From an uncultured Ectothiorhodospiraceae bacterium (GTDB lineage Bacteria; Pseudomonadota; Gammaproteobacteria; UBA9214): a DNA stretch of 42,298 nucleotides. Location: NCBI GenBank assembly GCA_947259415.1, contig CAMYMI010000021.1:1-42298 (forward strand). Direction: 5' to 3'. The notes under the pieces were generated by a model that made no database searches, was not told where the DNA came from, and saw nothing but the letters and a program-made list of their open reading frames with translations. Below, piece after piece: positions 37,450-42,298 of the stretch. The translations under genes were made by a program, and so were the position numbers. Positions within the stretch are counted from its first letter, which is position 1; each line of letters begins with the position of its first letter.

Positions 37450-37637
37450 TTGGCAGCTGTTTTCGGAACAAATGACGGAAGATCCCGGCGAGACAGTTTG
37501 TTCATGGCTGGCATACATACTGGCGGCACCCGCCCGCTACCGTTGCAGAACTCCAGCAGCAAAAAATGAGACCGGTTTGAGGGTGCAGCAGGTTATGATT
37601 TTCACGCGAATCAAAAAATCGCTTGTGATTCATCGCA
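37450..37637. other. Non-coding spacer before the cold-shock leader
   Basis: About 190 bases after rhlE hold no gene I can support. A 68-codon frame starting at 37472 has no ribosome site or coding character. The end of the region contains TTGACA at 37638-37643, a consensus -35 box with no good -10 at 16-18 bp; a start point about 165 nt before the cold-shock gene would resemble the long cspA leader of E. coli. Confidence 0.35.
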
Positions 37638-37704
37638 TTGACAGATATGCTTGGAAATATCAGACGGTTAGCCAGTGAAACAACAGTATGTTGCCAGGTC
37701 CCGT

Positions 37705-37835
37705 CTGAGTACAGATTAGTTGCACCTCCTTAATAGGTCTACTCAGAAGCCCCTTTCCGGTATCTCCTGTAATTTACCTTTCCTGAGATCTGCAATTGAT
37801 TAAGTGTTTATTATTTATTTAAAGGTAATTTAAAA
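37705..37835 (+). promoter_or_regulatory. Long structured 5' leader of the cold-shock gene with anti-SD elements
   Basis: Two elements stand out. First, CACCTCCTTA at 37723-37732 equals the last ten bases of 16S rRNA (the anti-Shine-Dalgarno end). It lies in the loop of a hairpin whose 7-bp stem is CTGAGTA (37705-37711) and TACTCAG (37740-37746). Second, TTACCTTT at 37774-37781 is exactly complementary to AAAGGTAA at 37821-37828, the cold-shock gene's own ribosome site region. The neighbouring bases extend pairing to 10 of 11. This would hide the ribosome site in one folding state, as expected for temperature-responsive cold-shock leaders. Structure is inferred by eye. Confidence 0.55.
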
Positions 37836-38042
37836 ATGACGACAGGTACCGTTAAGTGGTTCAACGAGTCCAAGGGCTTTGGTTTCATCTCTCCCGCTGA
37901 TGGCGGCGAGGACGTGTTTGTGCACTTCTCCGCGATTCAGGGTGGCGGTTTTAAAACCCTGATGGAAGGACAGTCGGTAAGTTTCGACGTGGAAAAAGGC
38001 CCCAAGGGCCTGCAGGCATCCAACGTCACGCTGGCAAGCTGA
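37836..38042 (+). CDS. Cold-shock protein, CspA family
   Basis: A 68-residue single OB-fold domain. It begins [20 protein letters not shown] with RNP1 (KGFGFI) near residue 14 and RNP2 (VFVHF) near 29; aromatic residues for nucleic-acid stacking are in place. CspA-family proteins bind single-stranded RNA and prevent secondary structure, acting as chaperones or antiterminators at low temperature. An AAAGGT site lies about 9 nt before the ATG and may be masked by the leader. A strong terminator follows. It sits between two helicase genes and an RRM gene, all RNA-handling. Whether it is cold-induced is inferred from the leader, not proven. Confidence 0.97.
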   Translation: MTTGTVKWFNESKGFGFISPADGGEDVFVHFSAIQGGGFKTLMEGQSVSFDVEKGPKGLQASNVTLAS

Positions 38043-38069
38043 CAAGGCTCCAGCCATTAAGTAAGAATG

Positions 38070-38097
38070 AAGAACCCCGCTCGCGGGGTTCTTTTTT
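38070..38097 (+). terminator. Rho-independent terminator after the cold-shock gene
   Basis: AGAACCCCGC and GCGGGGTTCT form a GC-rich 10-bp stem (tight 2-base loop, or 8 bp with a larger loop), followed by a run of six T. It is the clearest terminator in the window. It lies between the cold-shock gene and the RRM gene, so the RRM gene needs read-through or its own promoter. Confidence 0.9.
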
Positions 38098-38142
38098 CAC
38101 CGCAGCCGGCGGCAACCATCCGGCTCCAACGAGGATACACAT

Positions 38143-38415
38143 ATGAAAAAGCTGTTTGTCGGAAACCTCCCGCCGGATGCTACAGAAGAATCTATACGTG
38201 AGATGTTTTCCGCCTACGGCACCGTGCGCTCCATCAGCCTGGTCTCGGATATCTTTAGCGGCAGATGCAAGGGCTTCGGCTTCATCGAAATGGAAGGACA
38301 TGAAGCCCGTGCTGCACAGGCGGCGCTGGATGGCAACATGATTGACGGCACCGACAGATCCCTGCGGGTACGTTTCGAAGACCCGCGTGCTGCACGCGGG
38401 CGCAAACGCCGCTAG
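38143..38415 (+). CDS. RRM-type RNA-binding protein
   Basis: A 90-residue protein holding a single RNA-recognition motif. RNP2 is LFVGNL (4-9) and RNP1 is KGFGFIEM near 43-50, with the usual beta-alpha-beta-beta-alpha-beta order. The C-terminus is a short basic tail (ARGRKRR). Bacterial single-RRM proteins of this type, common in cyanobacteria and some proteobacteria, bind RNA and are sometimes induced by cold. An ATG with GAGG about 10 nt upstream starts it. It follows the cold-shock gene after a strong terminator, forming an RNA-handling pair. Confidence 0.94.
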   Translation: MKKLFVGNLPPDATEESIREMFSAYGTVRSISLVSDIFSGRCKGFGFIEMEGHEARAAQAALDGNMIDGTDRSLRVRFEDPRAARGRKRR

Positions 38416-38622
38416 TCGAGATAACACCTGACGTGGATGCCTGTTATGCGCCTGGCTCGACCGCCGGGGTATCAATGCTACGTCTCCGGGTCACCTGCAT
38501 GGCTGGATGGGTCAGGGCCGCCGGAGAGAAACGGTCGGGTGCAATTGATTCTGATTCACATTATTTCTGTGACTACTGGGCACATGACCCAGTGAAGCGA
38601 TATTCAGGGCCTGGCGTGCCTG
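38416..38622. other. Intergenic region without a supported gene
   Basis: No convincing reading frame. A small hairpin (ACTGGG at 38575-38580, CCCAGT at 38588-38593, 7-base loop) is the only visible structure. It separates the plus-strand RRM gene from the minus-strand L,D-transpeptidase. Confidence 0.5.
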
Positions 38623-39120
38623 TTACCATGCCTCCTCTACCAGGACGCGGGTACCCACGGAGACCCGGTCAAACAGCTCGATAACCTCGCGGTTGGTCAT
38701 CTTGATACAGCCATGGGATGACGGGATTCCCATGGGGTCCTCCTCCGGACTGCCGTGGATATAGATATAGCGCCGCATGGAGTCAACCTTGCCCAGGCGG
38801 TTCCTGCCGGGTTCCTCCCCACACAGCCACAGGATGCGGGTAAGGATCCAGTCTCGCCCGGGATCTTGCTGCCTTAATGCGGGGGTGTAGATCTCACCGG
38901 TGGGCCGGCGTCCGACAAACACCGTGTTCTCGGGACAACCCGCCCCGATCCGGGCGCGGATTCGATGCCAGCCACGCGGCGTGCACTCGCTGTGAATGAG
39001 TTCCCCCGGTCCATTGCGCGCGGTGGAGATACGGCAATCCATGATGACACGGCCGGTCTCGATCAGCTGCAGGCACTGCTCTTCGATACTGACCTTGATC
39101 AGACTGGAATCCTCGGGCAT
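38623..39120 (-). CDS. L,D-transpeptidase (YkuD/ErfK family), no signal peptide
   Basis: A 165-residue protein with the YkuD domain over nearly its full length. The active-site motif is complete: His122 in HGSPEEDPMGIPS and SHGCIKM with Cys138, the catalytic nucleophile. YkuD enzymes make 3-3 peptidoglycan crosslinks or attach lipoproteins and are normally exported. Here there is no signal peptide or membrane segment: the protein starts MPEDSSLIKVSIEEQCL and goes straight into the fold. No upstream start extends it, since a TATAAT lies six bases before the ATG. Small cytoplasmic-looking YkuD proteins exist in gammaproteobacteria; their substrate is unclear. Together with nagZ and the CsiV-like gene it adds to a wall-related theme. 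Confidence 0.9.
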   Translation of the reverse strand: MPEDSSLIKVSIEEQCLQLIETGRVIMDCRISTARNGPGELIHSECTPRGWHRIRARIGAGCPENTVFVGRRPTGEIYTPALRQQDPGRDWILTRILWLCGEEPGRNRLGKVDSMRRYIYIHGSPEEDPMGIPSSHGCIKMTNREVIELFDRVSVGTRVLVEEAW

Positions 39121-39126
39121 TTGGGC

Positions 39127-39158
39127 ATTATACCGCGCAAGAACCGACGATATGACAA
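39127..39158 (-). promoter_or_regulatory. Promoter of the L,D-transpeptidase gene, possibly giving leaderless mRNA
   Basis: On the minus strand a perfect TATAAT (39132-39127) ends six bases before the ATG at 39120, so the usual +1 would fall on the A of ATG. TTGTCA (39158-39153) is a possible -35 but the spacer is 20 bp. No Shine-Dalgarno site is visible. Confidence 0.45.
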
Positions 39159-39267
39159 TCCTCAGAAGTCCGTAACCGAGTGGATAACATCCACGGGCTC
39201 ATAGGTGATCAGGCACACCTTTATATAGATACAGTCTGCTGGCATCCGAGTAGCGCTGAAGAAGGGA

Positions 39268-40482
39268 TTACGGTGTGCCAAAGCCATCCGTCATCGTCTG
39301 CAGAAAGGCAACAATAGCGGCCACTTCTTGCGGCGTCAGACCCAGGTTGCCCATCAGCAGCAGTTCGACGTTGTCAGCCACTTCCGGAGCCGGCCAGCAG
39401 TCTATGCCGGGTGTGCCCGCTTGACTGCATTGCGGCAAGACATCCCGGGTATTGTAAAAATTCACAACCTCCTCGAGTGTTTGGAATACACCATTGTGCA
39501 TATACGGCGGCGTGATCGCTACGTTGCGCAAGGTCGGAACCTTGAATTTGCCATTCTCGGAGACCAGCAGCACATTGGGGTTAGCTGCCAGACCCAGGTC
39601 CACAAAGTCGGCTCCGTCCGGATTGAATTCGGGCGGCAAATCATAAAAAGGGTTATCCGGGTTTTTCGGTACCCCGATGTTACTGTAGGTATGATCAGTG
39701 AATAGCGGTGCTATATGACAGGAAAAACACTGGGCCTTGCCGTCGAACAGTTGAAACCCCCGGCTCTCCTGTTCGGTCAGCTCGACCTGTCCCGCCAGGA
39801 AGGCATCAAACTTCGATGTGAACGGAATGATCTCGTCCGAACTCTGGAAGGCGGCAAGCGCGTCCGCGATCTGGTTGTAGGCGGTTTCGATGCTATCCAG
39901 GCTGCCTTCGCCGTAAACCTCTTCGAAAAGATCGGCATAATCGGCAGCATGAACGGCCTGCACAACGGTTTGTTCATCGGGGTTGGCCATCTCCAGCGGA
40001 TTCAGGAACGGCTGTTTGGCCTGCTCGACCAGAGTTGCCGCACGGCCGTCCAGAAACTGACCGCCAATGAAGTTCTGACTGGTAATCATCCTGAATTCGG
40101 GTGTCAATGCCGCATAGGTCACTGTGGGGGTATTGCGGTTGCCGAAGCGGTCCGGATGAACTCCTTGAGATACAGGAACCTGGCTATCCGGATCTGCAAA
40201 TCCGGCATCTGGATCATGACAGGTCGCACAAGACTGCCCTGGCGGGGTTGAAAGATTGGTATCAAAAAACAGCAGACTACCCAGTATCTGCTTGAGTGCA
40301 AGCGGGTCCGCTGACGGAGGCGGCTCCACGGGTGGTGCCGGGTCGGGTGTCGGCTGTCCCCCGCCACCGCCACAGGCCGTGACACCGGGAATCATCGCCA
40401 ACACCGTTATGACGGAAAGCAGTAGTTCCGTGCTGCAAAAATTCTGAATACTGCTGTTTAACAGCCTGTTAGATTCCATCAT
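39268..40482 (-). CDS. Di-haem cytochrome c peroxidase family lipoprotein
   Basis: A 404-residue protein of the bacterial CcpA/MauG family, which reduces hydrogen peroxide or performs oxidations. Two haem c sites are present: CATCH (Cys85, Cys88, His89) and CFSCH (Cys252, Cys255, His256). The N-terminal hydrophobic segment ends in VTAC (34-37), a fair lipobox, followed by a Gly/Pro-rich linker, so the protein is probably anchored to a membrane on the periplasmic side. The segment RNTPTVTYAALTP and the C-terminal PTLRNVAITPPYMHNGVFQTLEEVV, conserved in the family, are intact. A start at 40521 would use TTG; I prefer the ATG at 40482. No cytochrome maturation genes are near. Confidence 0.93.
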   Translation of the reverse strand: MMESNRLLNSSIQNFCSTELLLSVITVLAMIPGVTACGGGGGQPTPDPAPPVEPPPSADPLALKQILGSLLFFDTNLSTPPGQSCATCHDPDAGFADPDSQVPVSQGVHPDRFGNRNTPTVTYAALTPEFRMITSQNFIGGQFLDGRAATLVEQAKQPFLNPLEMANPDEQTVVQAVHAADYADLFEEVYGEGSLDSIETAYNQIADALAAFQSSDEIIPFTSKFDAFLAGQVELTEQESRGFQLFDGKAQCFSCHIAPLFTDHTYSNIGVPKNPDNPFYDLPPEFNPDGADFVDLGLAANPNVLLVSENGKFKVPTLRNVAITPPYMHNGVFQTLEEVVNFYNTRDVLPQCSQAGTPGIDCWPAPEVADNVELLLMGNLGLTPQEVAAIVAFLQTMTDGFGTP

Positions 40483-40721
40483 TTTAAGAACATCGGTTCC
40501 AGGGCCTGGCTGCTGATGCAATGACGCCGCTTCTCAGTGTTCACCTGAAACATAGAGTTATTGTCACTCGATGGCTGGTTATATCTGTCATACACGGTTA
40601 AAAAGATGATCGATGTCAATAATGATGTTCTGCTTCCCGTATCGGGGTGTCGTAGAGATGCAGGGTAAGCCAATCCGTGCACCTGGATCAGGATGCACTT
40701 CATCCAGGCGATGCCTGTCTC
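40483..40721. other. Intergenic region upstream of the peroxidase gene
   Basis: About 240 bases with no gene I can support. It must contain the minus-strand promoter of the peroxidase gene, but no clear -10/-35 pair stands out. It borders a decayed region beginning at 40722. Confidence 0.4.
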
Positions 40722-40850
40722 TTACTTGTCGGTATCTCTCACCTGCTGCAGGCCATCGTAGTTCCCGTCCCTGGCCAGTTGATACCCCGCAATGCCGACA
40801 CGGGCGGCGACCACGTGGTCCTCGTACCAGAGGGGTGCAAACGGGGACAT
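40722..40850 (-). pseudogene. C-terminal remnant resembling a family 5 solute-binding protein
   Basis: Read on the minus strand, 43 codons including the stop give SPFAPLWYEDHVVAARVGIA and then GYQLARDGNYDGLQQVRDTDK, with natural codon use. The LWYED...GY...GN(Y/F)DGL pattern resembles the C-terminal end of peptide ABC transporter solute-binding proteins, which close with an aromatic-acidic segment and a GY turn. The frame is cut at its upstream end by the 19-bp inverted repeat at 40843-40913; the ATG inside that repeat is probably fortuitous. The rest of the gene is missing. The identification rests on a short segment. Confidence 0.4.
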
Positions 40851-40913
40851 TCTGCTTTTTTCACTGTTTATTACTTCGATAATTTCTGATTACAAAAAAA
40901 GCAGAATGTCCCC
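40843..40913. repeat. Small inverted-repeat element, 19-bp perfect arms
   Basis: GGGGACATTCTGCTTTTTT at 40843-40861 is repeated inverted at 40895-40913, with about 33 bases between. The element is 71 bp, with no coding capacity, and joins two unrelated gene fragments. It looks like a small non-autonomous palindromic element or REP-like unit of the GGGGACA type. No copy elsewhere in the window is exact. Confidence 0.7.
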
Positions 40914-40924
40914 ATTTTCCACGG

Positions 40925-41095
40925 GTGCAGGTCGACTCCAGCGAGGAGGTGCTTGAGAAGCTCGTGGAAAGGGAACAGAAACTTCGCGCCTGGCACGCTA
41001 CCGAAACCGATCCGGAAAAACGGGAGAAACTGGAGCTGAAACTCTCCGTGTGCGAGGCGCAATGCCGAAAAGGCATCCACTCGGCCCCACCGTAA
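40925..41095 (+). pseudogene. Truncated coding fragment, charged helical C-terminus
   Basis: From a GTG at 40925 to TAA at 41093-41095, 56 residues read VQVDSSEEVLEKLVEREQKL then RAWHATETDPEKREKLELKL and a short cysteine-containing tail. The codon usage is natural and the composition is that of a charged, probably coiled helix. The frame remains open upstream into the inverted repeat at 40843-40913 but has no start or ribosome site there, so this is more likely the end of a disrupted gene than a small gene. I recognise no family. Confidence 0.4.
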
Positions 41096-41332
41096 ATTAA
41101 TTAATAAATAATATTATTGGATAATGCTGAATAGCCCATCAACATTAATTTAATTTATAAATGTATTGATATTTTTCTCATAGCAGGGTTCAATTGCAAC
41201 AATATATATGAGGTTTAGGTGTAGTGATGGAATAAAAAGCAAGGCTATAACGCCAATAAGTATCAAGAGGTAATGCACCAAAAAGACTTGGAATCGCAAT
41301 AACCTAAATAAGAACCCTGGGAGGAGTAAATT
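41096..41332. promoter_or_regulatory. AT-rich leader upstream of the YeiH-like gene with a long palindrome
   Basis: A 237-bp strongly AT-rich stretch without a gene. TCAA at 41140-41143 and TTGA at 41166-41169 flank an imperfect palindrome (ACATT at 41142-41146, AATGT at 41160-41164, ATTAATTTAATTTAT between). Such AT-rich dyads are typical for LysR-type regulators, which often control yeiH genes, but no LysR gene is seen. GGGAGGAG at 41319-41326 is the ribosome site. Confidence 0.4.
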
Positions 41333-42298
41333 ATGGTCTATACGCAGAAATCACCGGCGTTATTTATTATTGGAATCATCATGCTCGCCATCTGGTGGCT
41401 CGCCGACAGCGGCACCATGGCGCCCTATATCGAGCATCTCGCCAACGGCAAGAAGTATAAATATCTCTCGGAACTCACCAGCCTGCCCCTGTATTTCGGT
41501 ATCGTCGCGGCGGTTATCGGTCTCTGGCATTGGTTTGGCAAACACAAGGAAACTCACTGGGACTATTATTCCTCGTCAATCGCGGGTGGCATGTTCATCC
41601 TTCTCATCGCGATGCTGGTCCGCTGGTTCGTCGCTCCGGAAGTGGCCGTGATCAGTACCAGCATGGGCAAAGTCGGTGACACCGGTTCCTATATCCACAA
41701 ACTGCTGGGTCTCAACTACGTCGTGCTCGGTATTTTGACCGGTATCATCATCGTGAATGTGTTCAAGATACCCGCCTGGGCCGAGAACGGTGTTCGCCTT
41801 TCGCGTCTGGGCCTCAAGACCGGTGTCATCCTGCTGGGTACGCTGTACAGCGCGGCCGAGTTGAAGAACCTGGGCGGCCTTTCGATCGTCATGATCGGAT
41901 TCTTCGTGCTGGGTTCGGTCGGACTGGTGCTGTGGATCGGCGCCCGCCGTCGCATTCCCAACTCCATGGGTGGCGTGCTCTCTGCCGGTATGGGGGTCTG
42001 CGGAGTATCGGCGACGGTTGCCGCGGCACCCGTGGTGCAGGCCAAGTCGGTTGAAATCGCCTATACCATCGGCACCATCCTGATCTGGGGTGTGGGTTGC
42101 ATGTTTATCTTCCCGATCATCGGCAACCTGCTGGGTATGTCATATGTTCAGTTCGGCGCCTGGGCCGGAACCGGCATCCTCAACTCCGCGCAGGTCGCCG
42201 GTGCAGCGCTGGCCTATCAGCCCGACGGTATCGAAACCCTGAAGGTGGCGGAAATCTTCAATATCACCCGCGTACTGGTGCTGCCGATTATCGTCCTG
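41333..42298 (+). CDS. YeiH/UPF0324 family putative sulfate exporter-type transporter, 3' end cut off
   Basis: The ATG at 41333 lies 6 nt after GGGAGGAG. The frame is open for 322 codons to the window edge. About eight membrane helices are visible, with the YeiH-type signature segments GLNYVVLGILTGIIIVNVF, SRLGLKTGVILLG, GMGVCGVSATVAAAPVVQAK (the conserved GVCG...A motif) and NSAQVAGAALAY. An N-terminal extension of roughly 90 residues, holding two further helices (LFIIGIIMLAIWWLAD), precedes the family core, which makes it longer than E. coli YeiH. The family is annotated as putative sulfate exporters; its transport substrate is not proven. Confidence 0.88.
   Translation, partial: MVYTQKSPALFIIGIIMLAIWWLADSGTMAPYIEHLANGKKYKYLSELTSLPLYFGIVAAVIGLWHWFGKHKETHWDYYSSSIAGGMFILLIAMLVRWFVAPEVAVISTSMGKVGDTGSYIHKLLGLNYVVLGILTGIIIVNVFKIPAWAENGVRLSRLGLKTGVILLGTLYSAAELKNLGGLSIVMIGFFVLGSVGLVLWIGARRRIPNSMGGVLSAGMGVCGVSATVAAAPVVQAKSVEIAYTIGTILIWGVGCMFIFPIIGNLLGMSYVQFGAWAGTGILNSAQVAGAALAYQPDGIETLKVAEIFNITRVLVLPIIVL

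Noticed and set aside
37472-37678. 68-codon frame before the cold-shock gene
   Set aside because: No ribosome site, no coding character, lies across the likely promoter.
40871-41080. Minus-strand frames opposite the 40925-41095 fragment
   Set aside because: Phe-rich and unlike proteins; the plus-strand reading has much better codons.

Overview
The window looks like chromosomal DNA of a free-living gammaproteobacterium, probably of the Chromatiales / Ectothiorhodospiraceae-like, sulfur-oxidising type. The class is well supported: nudJ-mnmA-hflD-purB is a classic gammaproteobacterial neighbourhood, and mfd, a CsiV-like gene, methylthioinosine phosphorylase and nagZ lie together much as in Pseudomonas. 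The sulfur lifestyle is only inferred, from a periplasmic DsrE-like protein and a YeiH-type transporter. Base composition is moderately GC-rich and even, apart from AT-rich spacers near 9.7, 37.8 and 41.1 kb. I see no rRNA, tRNA, CRISPR, prophage or intact insertion sequence.

Layout: 0-0.3 kb, cut-off exported protein (-). 0.6-9.1 kb, housekeeping block (+): Nudix hydrolase, secreted Cys-His-Asp protein, mnmA, a repeat-filled spacer, hflD, acnA, purB, GNAT acetyltransferase and an unknown partner. 9.1-14.8 kb (-): glycine-zipper membrane protein, then a probable operon running dusA, FAD disulfide oxidoreductase, radical SAM ArsS, GT2 glycosyltransferase and DUF2064 glycosyltransferase. This resembles arsenosugar biosynthesis but has no arsM in the window. 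14.9-18.5 kb (+): small exported protein, agmatine-to-putrescine pair aguA-aguB, class I-beta DAHP synthase. 18.5-22.8 kb: DsrE-like exported protein (+) facing an MMPL/RND transporter coupled to a LolA-like exported protein (-), with a DUF2892-type membrane protein (+) behind a possible repressor operator.

22.9-33.5 kb: mfd and a CsiV-like gene (+) face a six-gene minus-strand run: dppB-like, dppC-like, nagZ, mscS, hpt, methylthioinosine phosphorylase. Overlaps at the dppB/dppC/nagZ junctions suggest peptide or muropeptide uptake tied to wall recycling. An alpha/beta hydrolase (+) and a YaiI/DUF188 protein (-) follow. 34.1-38.4 kb is an RNA-handling island (+): DbpA-type DEAD-box helicase, RhlE-type helicase, cold-shock protein, RRM protein. 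The cold-shock mRNA leader contains an anti-SD element and a copy of the 16S 3' end.

38.6-42.3 kb: L,D-transpeptidase (possibly leaderless) and a di-haem peroxidase lipoprotein (-), then a decayed stretch with two gene fragments split by a 19-bp inverted repeat, then the 5' part of a YeiH/UPF0324 transporter (+) running off the window.

The most interesting leads are the cold-shock leader, the arsM-less ArsS cluster, the secreted transglutaminase-like protein, the ATPase-less permease pair fused to wall recycling, and the nested inverted repeats at 2.76-3.16 kb. No wholly new multi-gene system is evident.
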